A stretch of 34,707 nt of DNA from Pseudomonadota bacterium (GTDB taxonomy: Bacteria; Pseudomonadota; Alphaproteobacteria; Acetobacterales; Acetobacteraceae): assembly GCA_018240405.1 (NCBI GenBank), contig JAFEFW010000012.1, forward strand, positions 1-34,707, given 5' to 3'. Both the position numbers and the translations under genes were made by a program. Under the pieces are notes generated by a model, which saw only the letters and a program-made list of their open reading frames with translations, made no database searches and was not told the DNA's origin. Numbering within the stretch: position 1 is the stretch's first letter; every line of letters starts with the position of its first letter. This document shows positions 1 to 8,388 of the stretch, in pieces.

Positions 1-1789
1 TGCCGTCCGACGACCAGGTATAGGAATGCGCGGCCAAACCTGACTTGTTCACCCTGGCGACGTAGTTGAGCGATCCTGGTACACCGCTAAGATCGATAAT
101 GTCAGCGGTATTGAACCCGGCGATCACATCCCACCCTGCGCGGCTGGAGTCACTGGTCGCACCGTACACGAAGTGGTCGACGCCGCCGCCTGCGATCATG
201 CGATCGGCGCCGCGACCGCCCGCGAACCACTGCTCGCCGGACATGCCTGAACCGTCCAGCACGTCGTTGCCATCCAGACCGTAGATGAAGGTTGGCGAAC
301 TGGTGCCGATTGTATCGGACAGCGCCCGCACGGACACCGTATCGTCGCCGCTGCCGGCAACGATCACATTCAGCGGGCTGGCGGGCGACGACAGCCCGGT
401 GGTGATGTCGCTGGCGGTGACCGTCAACTGGTAGAGCGTGCCGCCAGAGGCGCCGTCGACGCCTGCGCTGCCGGCCTTCAGCGTGCCGACGTTGCCGGAA
501 GAGGTCAGGTCGAATGCCCCCGCTCCGGTGCCGCCGAGCGTATAGGAATAGCTGTCTCCAGACGGGCCGCCGGTTTGCGTGAACCGGCCGAGGCTGGCCG
601 AACCGGCAAGGCCGGCGTTCGTGCCGACGGATGCAAGAGAGTCGGTGACGAACGCTATCACGACCCCGCTTGGCGGCACTGGTGGCGGAGGCGGATCGAT
701 CGGAGGCGGGTCAATTGGTGTGCCGGTCGCACGGTTGTAGCCGACGACATCGACCGCCGTCAGGTCCGATTCCGATACGACCTTGACCACCCCCGAGGTC
801 GCGTAGGCGTTGCAGGCATCGTAGCCCATCCCGCTGCCCCAATCGCTGGGATCGGCGCCCGAGGTGTCGAAATTGCCGAGGTTGGTGACGCCGCTGTCGA
901 TCGAAAAGTAACCGGGAGCACCAGCGGAGGCTCGAACGCCGGGCGCTGCGTAATCGAACAGATCATAGATACTGTAGCTGTTCGGCGTGCCCAGCATGGT
1001 TGAGCCGACGAACTGCCAGCGACCCATGGCATGGGTCAGTTCGTGGACGGCGGTGCCGAACAGGTCATACGTACCGCCGGTCACGCCATCGGAATTGTCC
1101 AGGTCGAATGTATAGGTGCTGGAGAACCCGACATAGCCGTCGATCGCCGTGGAGGTGCCTGACGTCAGACCAAGTGCCTTGGCCTGCGGTGACGTTACCC
1201 AATAGGTGCCATTGTACGGGCTCGCCGATGGCAGCGTTGCGACCGCAGCGGCATCCGCGGTGGTTGTCTGATCGGCCTTCAGCGCCGACAACAGAGTCGA
1301 ATATGAGTAGGATTTCAGGTAGCTGGTTGCCCCTCCCAGCATCGATCCCGACATGGCGTACGGGCCGACATTCCCGTAGCCGACGCTGATGTTGATGGTA
1401 ATGGGATCGACGAACTGGCTTTCCAGGTAACTGGCGGCCTTGAGCACGGCATCCTTGAAGCCGCTTGGCGCCGAACCGACGCTACTATCCCAGGAAATGT
1501 TGATCACGAAGGGCGACACCGTCGTAGACGTCGTGCCCGCGAGCTGTGTCGACGTTGTGGTGGTGCCTGCGGCTCCGCCCGAACCACCGCCGGACGAACC
1601 GGCCGAGGCAGCCGCAAGGTAGCTGTCGCTCCCATCATCTCCAGGCAGGAAGACAGGCGCATGCGACGCCGCGGCTGGGGCCACGGCCGGCGACACACCT
1701 GGCTCCAGCAGTAAGCTGGTGTAGTCGGAGAGCCAATCGTTGTCCGGGTCTGATGTTCCAACGTGAGGGGACTTCACGAGCGATCTCAT
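1..1789 (-). CDS. Secreted RTX-type zinc metallopeptidase (C-terminus cut by window edge)
   Basis: The open frame runs from an ATG at 1789 to the left edge without a stop, giving about 596 residues. AAGGA lies about 6 nt upstream of the ATG. The N-terminus has no Sec signal peptide. A Ser/Gly/Thr-rich linker covers about residues 58-95. The zinc motif HELTHAMGR starts at His249 (His249, Glu250, His253), but the position of the third metzincin histidine is Gln. A DLTAVDVVGY segment resembles the C-terminal strand of related secreted peptidases. A Pro-rich linker, a cadherin-like beta domain and then RTX-like repeats follow (GLDGNDVLDG, GGRGADRMIAGGG, and a DVIAGF...DIIDLSGV segment as in serralysin C-domains). 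Type I secretion and calcium-dependent folding are inferred; no transporter genes lie in the window. Substrate unknown. Confidence 0.85.
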   Translation of the reverse strand, partial: MRSLVKSPHVGTSDPDNDWLSDYTSLLLEPGVSPAVAPAAASHAPVFLPGDDGSDSYLAAASAGSSGGGSGGAAGTTTTSTQLAGTTSTTVSPFVINISWDSSVGSAPSGFKDAVLKAASYLESQFVDPITINISVGYGNVGPYAMSGSMLGGATSYLKSYSYSTLLSALKADQTTTADAAAVATLPSASPYNGTYWVTSPQAKALGLTSGTSTAIDGYVGFSSTYTFDLDNSDGVTGGTYDLFGTAVHELTHAMGRWQFVGSTMLGTPNSYSIYDLFDYAAPGVRASAGAPGYFSIDSGVTNLGNFDTSGADPSDWGSGMGYDACNAYATSGVVKVVSESDLTAVDVVGYNRATGTPIDPPPIDPPPPPVPPSGVVIAFVTDSLASVGTNAGLAGSASLGRFTQTGGPSGDSYSYTLGGTGAGAFDLTSSGNVGTLKAGSAGVDGASGGTLYQLTVTASDITTGLSSPASPLNVIVAGSGDDTVSVRALSDTIGTSSPTFIYGLDGNDVLDGSGMSGEQWFAGGRGADRMIAGGGVDHFVYGATSDSSRAGWDVIAGFNTADIIDLSGVPGSLNYVARVNKSGLAAHSYTWSSDG

Positions 1790-2883
1790 GGATCAGTCCT
1801 TTCTTCCAGGCACGGGTCTGGGCATGAACCCATCTTATGTTACGTTAACGGAACATATAGGTTATGGCTTGCGGGTGATCGTCAAGCGCTCATTCGTTGA
1901 AGAAGTCATCTCTGCCGTGGCGCGTTGGCAGCGCGCCGGCCCCAAGAACGCTATCCGGGGCTCGCCGCTACCGGCGTGTCTGCAGGCACTCGCAGTGCCG
2001 CTGCGCCGTTAAGCGTAGAATTGGTTACGGCTCAAGACAGGGTAGCAGCGTCCTCCATGCTTGTATCAACGGCATCCAGCCAATCTTTGTCAGCCGGCAA
2101 GCCATGACTGTTTGTTAATCCAACGGTCTGAATATCCCGTTAACGCAACCGATACAAGTATGTGCGGACCGAAATAATGATGGCACGCTACAGAAATTTA
2201 AGGCCCTAACAGCGTAAAGTTTGATTCTGCATCAATTTGTAGACTTACCTCACAAAGGCCCGTGTGTGCCGCATTATGAGCCGCCACTGGGCGGCATTGG
2301 TAAGCTGCGTCTACAGGTCGGCGCCGCCGGGATGCCGTTCCGTGTCCAGCGGAAGGAGCTTAGCCACTGGCGACGAGCGCGTCCCATCCTGTGCTGCCGG
2401 GGCGCCTCGGCTCTTAGTATCAGGCCGCCACAACAGCGCAGTGAACCGGTGGGGCGTGAAACTGCTTGCTCGGCACAAGACAATCCGGGTCGTTACAGAC
2501 GTTCATCGCGTGATCATTGTCAATGAGACAGCAGGGCTGCTTGCCGTGGCGTCTACTACCCACGAAGCAGGGCAACATTGCCTGGCGCCATCTCGGACGC
2601 TCGTCCACCGGATAGAATTGCGTCGTCAGCTTCGCGGCGGACAACAACGATGACTGCGGTTGAGCATTTCCGGATGACAAAAGCGGCGCCGGTGCCCGCC
2701 GCAGCGGGTCCTACCAGCCGCACAGCTGACGCCAGACTTACTGGGACGGGGCCGTCGCCATGCGACCCGGTTGCCGTCAGTGCAAGCCAATCAGTCATCA
2801 GCTTTGATGCAGGCGGCGTCCGTGCTCGCCTGTGAGGCAACCAACGTCGCGGAGCGCCTGTGCCGCTCCTTGACCGGCTGCTT
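1790..2883. other. 1.1-kb region without a convincing gene
   Basis: This holds the presumed promoter of the metallopeptidase and otherwise no frame I can recognise. Short open frames on both strands (for example 2264-2653 plus and 2420-2680 minus) have Cys/Arg/His-rich compositions unlike real proteins here. Codon-position bias is weaker than in flanking genes. At 1951-2100, minus strand, two broken frames read LPADKDWLDAVDTSMEDA and then ADTPVAASPG, which faintly resemble the N-terminus of the metallopeptidase, so part may be decayed coding sequence. A 6-bp inverted repeat (GGAGCG/CGCTCC, 2851-2869) follows doxX but has no U-tract. Confidence 0.5.
1838..1855. promoter_or_regulatory. 18-bp near-perfect palindrome upstream of the metallopeptidase
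   Basis: TGTTACGTTAACGGAACA is symmetric except for one mismatched pair (A/G at positions 5 and 14) and is centred on GTTAAC. It lies about 50-65 bp upstream of the metallopeptidase start, where an operator would be expected. A second copy of its core CGTTAACG occurs at 2138-2145. The binding protein is unknown. Confidence 0.35.
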
Positions 2884-3267
2884 TCAGTTCCGCGTCAGCG
2901 CGAACCGGCCGGCGCCATAGGCGGCGATCTGCAGGAACCCGCCGGCCATGCAGAGATTCTTCATGAAGTGCGTCATTTGCGCGGGGTCGCTGGGGTGATG
3001 GCCGATCAGCGCCGTGGCGACGCACCAAGCGGCCAGCACCAGGGCCACGATCCGCGCGCGGTAGCCGAGGAGAAACAGGATGCCGCCGCCGAGTTCGACC
3101 AGGATGGTCAGCACATAGGCGCCGCCGACCAGTGGCAGGTTCTGCTTGGCGAGATAGGCCATGGTCGCCGTTGGCGCCATGGCCTTCTCAAAGCCATACT
3201 TGACGAAAATGGCGCTCATGAGCACGCGGCCCAGCAGGGCCAACCCATCCAGCGCCACGGTCCTCAT
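2884..3267 (-). CDS. DoxX family membrane protein
   Basis: This encodes 127 residues with four hydrophobic segments (about 6-25, 46-68, 72-90 and 103-120), the usual DoxX/DoxD size and topology. The N-terminal [15 protein letters not shown] segment matches the family's conserved GRxLxAxxFxxxGxxK pattern. It resides in the inner membrane. DoxX-like proteins are linked to quinone or redox functions in some organisms, but no specific activity can be assigned here. Its ATG overlaps the ndk stop by 4 nt (ATGA), so the two are co-transcribed and translationally coupled. Confidence 0.85.
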   Translation of the reverse strand: MRTVALDGLALLGRVLMSAIFVKYGFEKAMAPTATMAYLAKQNLPLVGGAYVLTILVELGGGILFLLGYRARIVALVLAAWCVATALIGHHPSDPAQMTHFMKNLCMAGGFLQIAAYGAGRFALTRN

Positions 3268-3686
3268 CCGACGATCTCGGTCCCGGCGAAGAAGTAGGCG
3301 ATCTCGGTCGCCGCGTTCTCCGGGCTGTCGGAGCCATGCACCGAGTTAGCTTCGATGCTTTCGGCGAACAGCTTGCGGATGGTGCCTTCGGCGGCGTTGG
3401 CGGGGTTGGTGGCGCCCATGACCTCGCGGTTCTTCGCCACGGCGTTGTCGCCTTCCAGCACCTGCACGACGACCGGGCCAGAGGTCATGAAGGTGACCAG
3501 GTCACGGAAGAACGGACGCTCCTTGTGCACGCCGTAGAAGGTCTCGGCCTGCTGCGTGGTCATCCAGATGCGCTTCTGCGCGACGATCCGCAGGCCGGCG
3601 CCTTCCAGCACGGCGTTGACCTTGCCGGTCAGGTTGCGGCGCGTGGCGTCCGGCTTGATGATCGAGAAGGTGCGTTCGGTCGCCAT
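3264..3686 (-). CDS. ndk: Nucleoside diphosphate kinase
   Basis: This 140-residue cytoplasmic enzyme transfers the gamma phosphate of ATP to nucleoside diphosphates through a phosphohistidine. The N-terminal [11 protein letters not shown] segment (Lys11), the RPFF segment and the NSVHGSDS active-site motif with His117 are all present. Length is normal for bacterial Ndk. AAGGA stands about 10 nt upstream of the ATG. It is the first gene of a two-gene unit with the DoxX gene, whose start overlaps its stop codon. Confidence 0.97.
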   Translation of the reverse strand: MATERTFSIIKPDATRRNLTGKVNAVLEGAGLRIVAQKRIWMTTQQAETFYGVHKERPFFRDLVTFMTSGPVVVQVLEGDNAVAKNREVMGATNPANAAEGTIRKLFAESIEANSVHGSDSPENAATEIAYFFAGTEIVG

Positions 3687-3810
3687 GGCGATGGTCCTTG
3701 TGCGTTGTGACAGGCGGCGGGCCGCCGTCGACGGCCCGGTTCGGCGCGCTGGGTAACGGGTCGGCGCCGGCAGGGCAAGTATCGACGCCGCAGGGCTGGC
3801 GCGCTGCGTG

Positions 3811-4380
3811 TCAGGCGCGGACGCTGGTACGAGCGTATATGGCGGACAGCGGCACCAGCAGAGGCTGGTCGCCGAGCGGGCCGGCGTACGTCAGGTCGAT
3901 GGCGGTGGTAGTCTCGGTCGTGCCCGCTGACGTGACGACGGTGGCATGCGCGCGCGACTGGTCGATCAGGACGTAGGCGCGGAAGGACGATAGCTCGCGA
4001 TACTCCCGGGCTTTCGCGCCGAGATCGGTGGCGGCGGTTTCGGGCGACAACACTTCGAAAACCACGATGGCGTCGTCGAGAGTCTTCACGTTGTCGGCCA
4101 CTGGTCCGAGGACGATACAGACGTCGGGATACCGGGCGGCGCGTTTGCCGATGCGCAGGCGCATCTCCTGGATGACTTCGTAGCAGCTGGATGTCGGCTC
4201 CAGCCGGGCCTCCAGCGCGGCCACAAGGTTCATGACAATTCGTTGGTGCGCGCGGCTACCGCCCGTCATGGGAATGATGGTTTCCCCATCGAACTCGTGC
4301 TTTCCCTCCTGCCGGTCTTCCCAGCGGAGGAAGTCATCGACGGATGACAGGCGCGGCAGCGTCTCAACGATGTCAGCCAT
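3811..4380 (-). CDS. Uma2 family PD-(D/E)xK endonuclease-like protein
   Basis: This 189-residue protein has the Uma2 (DUF820) pattern: an N-terminal KHEFDGE segment (about 27-33), then [12 protein letters not shown], then [10 protein letters not shown] with Asp86, then [22 protein letters not shown] with Glu109. Asp86 and Glu109 match the PD-(D/E)xK catalytic strand pair. The family is common in multiple copies in cyanobacteria and also occurs in proteobacteria; its biological role is not established. The gene stands alone, divergent from the acyl-CoA dehydrogenase operon with about 105 bp between starts. Its ribosome binding site is weak. Confidence 0.85.
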   Translation of the reverse strand: MADIVETLPRLSSVDDFLRWEDRQEGKHEFDGETIIPMTGGSRAHQRIVMNLVAALEARLEPTSSCYEVIQEMRLRIGKRAARYPDVCIVLGPVADNVKTLDDAIVVFEVLSPETAATDLGAKAREYRELSSFRAYVLIDQSRAHATVVTSAGTTETTTAIDLTYAGPLGDQPLLVPLSAIYARTSVRA

Positions 4381-4486
4381 GGCAGGACGCTAGCATGACT
4401 TCCAGCGTACCTGAAGCGCTTCCAACCCCGATTGCGCCCCCTACCCGGCCCGCTTAACATACCCGCCAGTAAGAGGGAGCGATCCA

Positions 4487-5692
4487 ATGGATCTTCGATT
4501 CACACCGGAAGAAGCCGCCTTCCGCCAGGAAGTGCGCGACTTCATCAAGTCCGCCCTGCCGGCGGACATCCGTGACCGCATGAAGCTGGGGCACGCGCCG
4601 CGCAAGGAAGACACCGTGCGCTGGCAACGGATTCTCAACCAGAAAGGCTGGGCGACCTATTCCTGGCCAAAGGAACATGGCGGCCCGGGCTGGAGCGCGA
4701 TCCAGCGGATGATCTTCCTGGAAGAGAACCTGATGGCGCCGGCGCCGGAGCTGCTCTCCTTCAACATCACCATGCTCGGTCCGGTGCTGATCCAGTTCGG
4801 CACCGATGCGCAGAAATCTCGCTTCCTGCCGCGGCTGGCCAACCTGGATGACTGGTTCTGCCAGGGCTTTTCGGAGCCGGGCGCCGGATCGGACCTGGCC
4901 TCGCTGAAGACGGCGGCGAAGCTGGACGGCGACCACTACGTCGTCAACGGCTCGAAAATCTGGACCTCGACGGCGCACAACGCCGACTGGTGCTTCCTGC
5001 TGGTGCGCACCGATCCGAACGCGCGCAAGCGGCAGGAGGGCATTTCGTTCCTGCTGGTCGACATGAAGACCCCGGGCATCACGGTGCGCCCGATCATTTC
5101 GATCGACGGCAGCCACCACCTGAACGAGGTGTTCTTCGACGACGTCAAGGTGCCGGTGAATATGCGCGTGCACCAGGAGAACAAGGGCTGGGACGTGGCG
5201 AAGTTCCTGCTGGGCAACGAGCGCACCGGCATCGCCCGCCTCGGCAAGTCGAAGGAGCGGCTGCGCGCCGCCGTGGACATGGCGAAGCAGGTCAACCAGA
5301 ACGGCCGCCCGTTGATCAACGACCAGACGTTCCGCCAGCGCGTCGCGCAGTTGGAGGTCGACATCAAGGCACTGGAAATCACGCAGTATCGTGTCGTTTC
5401 CGCCTACGACAAGGCCAAGGGCGCCGGCAAACCGGACCCGCTGTCGTCCGTGTTGAAAGTGCGGGGGTCTGAGCTGCAACAATACACCACCGAACTGACG
5501 GTGGACGTTGCCGGACCGATGGCGACGCCGATCTGGGCGCAGGAACTCGCCGCGCTGAACGAGCCTGACGACATGCTGGAGGCGGCGAGCGCCGGCACCG
5601 GCAGCTACCTGTTCCTGCGGGCCGCCTCGATCTACGGCGGCACCAATGAGATCCAGAAGAATATCCTGACCAAAGCCGTGTTGGGGCTGTAA
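4487..5692 (+). CDS. Acyl-CoA dehydrogenase, pimeloyl-CoA dehydrogenase large-subunit type
   Basis: This 401-residue FAD-dependent enzyme would introduce the alpha-beta double bond into an acyl-CoA. All three acyl-CoA dehydrogenase domains are visible: the helical N-domain, the middle domain with FCQGFSEPGAGSDLASL and KIWTSTAHNADW, and the C-domain with the flavin-binding SIYGGTNEIQKN. The residue equivalent to the MCAD catalytic Glu is Gly384 (Tyr383-Gly-Gly-Thr). Glu245 in LLGNERTG sits where isovaleryl-type enzymes place their base. Closest in pattern to PimC. GAGGGAG precedes the ATG. The stop TAA shares one base with the next ATG (TAATG), so the two subunits are translationally coupled. 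Confidence 0.92.
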   Translation: MDLRFTPEEAAFRQEVRDFIKSALPADIRDRMKLGHAPRKEDTVRWQRILNQKGWATYSWPKEHGGPGWSAIQRMIFLEENLMAPAPELLSFNITMLGPVLIQFGTDAQKSRFLPRLANLDDWFCQGFSEPGAGSDLASLKTAAKLDGDHYVVNGSKIWTSTAHNADWCFLLVRTDPNARKRQEGISFLLVDMKTPGITVRPIISIDGSHHLNEVFFDDVKVPVNMRVHQENKGWDVAKFLLGNERTGIARLGKSKERLRAAVDMAKQVNQNGRPLINDQTFRQRVAQLEVDIKALEITQYRVVSAYDKAKGAGKPDPLSSVLKVRGSELQQYTTELTVDVAGPMATPIWAQELAALNEPDDMLEAASAGTGSYLFLRAASIYGGTNEIQKNILTKAVLGL

Positions 5693-6828
5693 TGGACTTT
5701 GAACCGTCGGACGACCAGCGCCTGCTGGTCGAAAGCGTTACGCGCCTGCTGAACGACACCTACAGCTTCGCGCAGCGCAAGAGCTACATGGCCCTGCCCC
5801 AGGGCTACTCGCCCGAGATGTGGGGCAAATTCGCGGAGCTTGGCCTGCTGGGGCTGCCGTTCGCCGAGGAGTACGGCGGCTTCGGCGGCGGCGCGCAGGA
5901 GATCATGCTGGTGATGCAGGCCTTCGGCCGCGTGCTGGTGCTGGAGCCGTACCTGCCGACCGTCGTGCTATGCGGCACCGCGATCGACGCCGTGGGAACG
6001 GCAGAGCAGAAGCGGACGCTGCTGACGGCGATCGCCGAAGGCAGCCTGAAGATGTCGTTCGCCCACGGTGAACGGCAGGCGCGCTACGACCTGAACGACG
6101 TCGTGACGACGGCAAAGAAGAGCGGGTCGGGTTGGGTGCTGGACGGATCGAAGACGGTCGTTTCGCATGGCGAAGCGGCGGACAAGATCATCGTCAGCGC
6201 GCGGACCAGCGGCGATCGTTACGATGAGGACGGCATTACGCTGTTCATCGTCGACGCGAATGCGGCCGGCGTGGCGCGCCGCGGCTACCTCAGCCGCGAC
6301 GACACGCGGGCGGCGGACCTGTCCCTGTCGAACGTTTCGGTGCCGGCGGATGCGGTACTGGGCGAGGTCGGCAAGGGCTTCGCGGTGATCAAGCGCGTGG
6401 TCGAGGCGGGCATTGCCGCCACCGCTGCCGAAACGGTCGGCGCGATGGAAGCGATGAACGAAATGACGCTGGAATACAGCAAGACCCGCGTGCAGTTCGG
6501 CAGCCCGATCAGTTCCTACCAGGTCGTGCAGCACCGCATGTCGGACATGTTCATCACCCAGGAACAGGGCCGCAGCATGGCGATGCTGGCGACCATCGCG
6601 TTCGAGAATCCGGACGAAGCAGAGCGCGAACGCGACATGGCGATGGCCAAGGTCGGCATCGGCCAGGCGGGACGCTATGTCTCGCAGAGCGCGGTGCAGA
6701 TGCATGGCGGCATCGGCATGACCGAGGAGTACGCCGTCGGCCACTACTTCCGCCGCTGCATGGTGATCGAGCGCCTCTGGGGCGATCCGGCGTATTATCT
6801 GGACAAGCTGGCGGCGGAGGTGGCGTAG
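5692..6828 (+). CDS. Acyl-CoA dehydrogenase, pimeloyl-CoA dehydrogenase small-subunit type
   Basis: This 378-residue partner has the acyl-CoA dehydrogenase fold and a signature of the PimD-like group: MDFEPSDDQRLL at the start and AELGLLGLPFAEEYGGFGGG around residues 48-68. It ends with MHGGIGMTEEYAVGHYFRR followed by ERLWGD, and lacks the YxGTNEIQ segment. The middle-domain flavin motif is also less canonical than in the upstream subunit. It is therefore probably the flavin- or substrate-contributing but less catalytic half of a heteromeric enzyme, as in described alpha2-beta2 acyl-CoA dehydrogenases. The substrate may be a dicarboxylyl- or medium-chain CoA, which cannot be fixed from sequence. 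A terminator follows 24 nt after the stop. Confidence 0.9.
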   Translation: MDFEPSDDQRLLVESVTRLLNDTYSFAQRKSYMALPQGYSPEMWGKFAELGLLGLPFAEEYGGFGGGAQEIMLVMQAFGRVLVLEPYLPTVVLCGTAIDAVGTAEQKRTLLTAIAEGSLKMSFAHGERQARYDLNDVVTTAKKSGSGWVLDGSKTVVSHGEAADKIIVSARTSGDRYDEDGITLFIVDANAAGVARRGYLSRDDTRAADLSLSNVSVPADAVLGEVGKGFAVIKRVVEAGIAATAAETVGAMEAMNEMTLEYSKTRVQFGSPISSYQVVQHRMSDMFITQEQGRSMAMLATIAFENPDEAERERDMAMAKVGIGQAGRYVSQSAVQMHGGIGMTEEYAVGHYFRRCMVIERLWGDPAYYLDKLAAEVA

Positions 6829-6852
6829 CCGCTGTCCGCTGAAGGTGCGACG

Positions 6853-6890
6853 CGGCCCGGCTGTCGTGGAAGCGGCGGCCGGGCCGTTTT
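6853..6890 (+). terminator. Intrinsic terminator of the acyl-CoA dehydrogenase operon
   Basis: CGGCCCGGC (6853-6861) pairs perfectly with GCCGGGCCG (6878-6886) across a 16-nt loop and is followed by TTTT. It lies 24 nt after the stop codon and only 3 nt before the -35 box of the mazEF promoter. Confidence 0.8.
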
Positions 6891-6893
6891 GCA

Positions 6894-6928
6894 TTGACAT
6901 CTGCCAATCGTGACGTCACATGTGACGC
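6894..6928 (+). promoter_or_regulatory. mazEF promoter with overlapping palindromic operators
   Basis: A perfect -35 TTGACA (6894-6899) is followed at 16 bp by a weak -10, TCACAT (6916-6921), which would start transcription at about 6928-6929, at the mazE ATG. Two overlapping perfect palindromes cover the -10: GTGACGTCAC (6910-6919) and GTCACATGTGAC (6915-6926). No Shine-Dalgarno sequence precedes the ATG. The layout fits autorepression by the MazE antitoxin and a leaderless mRNA; both are inferences. Confidence 0.6.
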
Positions 6929-7156
6929 ATGAGTTCGTCGTCTTCTTCGTCCCGTGCCCGCACCAAGCGATACCGCGAAGTGCTTCGCCGCCGCGGACTT
7001 CGGCCGATTCAGATTTGGGTGCCCGACGCCAACGCCCCCGGCTTTGTGGAACAGATCCGCCAGCAGTGCCACCGCATCAATGCGTTGGACGAGGCCGAAG
7101 GGGTCATGGACTGGATCGAGAGCGTCAGCCTGTTCGACAACGAAGATCATCCTTGA
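6929..7156 (+). CDS. mazE: MazE-type antitoxin (DUF3018 family)
   Basis: This 75-residue protein has the pattern of the DUF3018/MazE antitoxin family: a Ser/Arg-rich N-terminus (SRARTKRYREVLRRRGLRPI), a QIWVPDANAPGF segment that would form the DNA-binding region, and an acidic C-terminal tail (MDWIESVSLFDNEDHP) of the kind that wraps the toxin. It is predicted to neutralise MazF and bind its own promoter. Its stop TGA overlaps the TTG start of the toxin. The ATG lies about where transcription should begin, with no Shine-Dalgarno sequence, so translation may be leaderless. Confidence 0.88.
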   Translation: MSSSSSSSRARTKRYREVLRRRGLRPIQIWVPDANAPGFVEQIRQQCHRINALDEAEGVMDWIESVSLFDNEDHP

Positions 7157-7488
7157 TTTCCCGTGGCGCGGTCGTCGCGGTCGCCGACCGGGGCGGCGAC
7201 TATACCAGCAAGCCACGCCCCGCAATTGTCGTGCAGTCGAACCTCTTCAACGACCTCAAGAGCCTGACGATCTGCCCTGTTACATCCGTTGCGCAGAACG
7301 GAATATTGATGCGCGTCCCCATAACGCCGTCAGCTTCGCTCAGCCTACGCACGGAGTCATGGATTGAAGTTGACAAGATTACGACTGTTCGGCGTGACCG
7401 CATCGGCACGGTTATGGGGCAGTTGGTTCCACAGGACATGCAGGCGCTCAACAGCGCCCTGGCCCTCTTCCTCGGATTTGCTGGATAG
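7153..7488 (+). CDS. mazF: MazF/PemK-type mRNA interferase toxin
   Basis: This 111-residue protein is a MazF-fold endoribonuclease. Diagnostic segments are ISRGAVVAVADRGGD at the N-terminus, KPRPAIVVQSN (about 20-30), LTICPVTS and WIEVDKITTVRRDRIGTVMG (about 70-89). The start is TTG at 7153, which overlaps the antitoxin stop (TTGA) and gives a protein of family length; the same frame is open further upstream but that part is not MazF-like. Antitoxin-first order and coupling are typical. Cleavage specificity cannot be read from the sequence. Confidence 0.9.
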   Translation: MISRGAVVAVADRGGDYTSKPRPAIVVQSNLFNDLKSLTICPVTSVAQNGILMRVPITPSASLSLRTESWIEVDKITTVRRDRIGTVMGQLVPQDMQALNSALALFLGFAG

Positions 7489-7657
7489 GCGGGCGCGCTG
7501 CGGGCCAGTTACTCTCCACAGCCTGCCAGCCCGCCCGGTTGCGGCCGCATATGATGAACGAGGGCTTGTCCACAGCCGGGCACGGCGGAATCCATTACAA
7601 TACCATTGCAGTGACAGTTTCAGGCGCGCGCAGCTCCCTCCGCCGCGCGCGGCACCA

Positions 7658-8356
7658 TCACCACGGAATCTCTTTCCCCAAGTAATCAATATAGACGTGG
7701 TGGTGCTTGCCCTGCTGCGCCAGCATCACCGTCACCATGCCGCGTGCACTGTCCTCGACTGACACCGCGGCGCTCTGCCCGCCCATATCCGTCCGCACCC
7801 AGCCCGGATGCATCGACAGCAGCGTCAGATGCCGCCCCGCCAGCTCCCCCCACAGCCCGCGCGCCAGTGAGTTCAGGGCCGCCTTGCTGGCCCGGTAGAG
7901 CTCATGCCCACCAGGGTTCACCGCCACGCTGCCCATCACCGACGACGTGAACGCAATGACCCCCGATCCCGTCTTCACGTGCGGCGCCACGCCGCGTGCG
8001 ATCCGGATTGGCGCAAGCGCGTTGGTGTACATCAGTGCGCCGATCTCGGCTTCCGTCGCCTGGTTGGCGCTGCGGTGTCCCGGGCCGGACACGCCGGCGT
8101 TAATCAGCGCGATGTCGACCGTCTTCCCCGCCAGGGCCGCGGCCAGAGCGTCGTGATCGTCCGGATTGTTCATCTCCAGCTTCGTCACCGTCACCCGTCC
8201 CGGTGACGCCGCGGCCAGCGCATTCAGCTCCGTCGCCTCCGCCGGCTTGCGCGCCGTGGCGACCACATCCCAGCCCTTTGCCAGGAATTCCTTCACCACG
8301 CCGAGGCCAATACCCCGGTTCGCGCCCACAACGAGCGCCAGTTTCTTCTCTGCCAT
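7658..8356 (-). CDS. Short-chain dehydrogenase/reductase
   Basis: This 232-residue Rossmann enzyme is predicted to be NAD(P)-dependent. Motifs are GANRGIG (11-17, the TGxxxGxG cofactor loop in an Ala-Asn variant), LINAG (84-88), Ser138/139 in AFTSS, and the catalytic pair Tyr154 and Lys158 in YRASK. The start at 8356 (MAEKKLALVV) is chosen because AGGGGAAG lies just upstream; the frame also opens at 8401 but those residues are not SDR-like. It resembles the C-factor/CsgA-like branch, whose substrates are poorly defined. It lies 32 nt downstream of the quinone oxidoreductase-like gene and is probably co-transcribed with it. Confidence 0.9.
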   Translation of the reverse strand: MAEKKLALVVGANRGIGLGVVKEFLAKGWDVVATARKPAEATELNALAAASPGRVTVTKLEMNNPDDHDALAAALAGKTVDIALINAGVSGPGHRSANQATEAEIGALMYTNALAPIRIARGVAPHVKTGSGVIAFTSSVMGSVAVNPGGHELYRASKAALNSLARGLWGELAGRHLTLLSMHPGWVRTDMGGQSAAVSVEDSARGMVTVMLAQQGKHHHVYIDYLGKEIPW

Positions 8357-8388
8357 GCTCTTCCCCTGATCAGCGGCCGCGCCGGCCG

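Noticed and set aside
2264-2653. 129-residue plus-strand open frame in the left intergenic region
   Set aside because: Cys/Arg/Ser-rich, no ribosome binding site, no resemblance to known proteins.
4454-5482. Long open frame of 342 residues antisense to the acyl-CoA dehydrogenase large subunit
   Set aside because: It is His/Arg/Val-rich and is produced by the GC-biased third codon positions of the real gene; no domain or ribosome binding site.
6910-7152. N-terminal extension of the mazF frame upstream of TTG 7153
   Set aside because: The extension overlaps all of mazE, is not MazF-like, and the TTG start gives normal family length with stop-start overlap.
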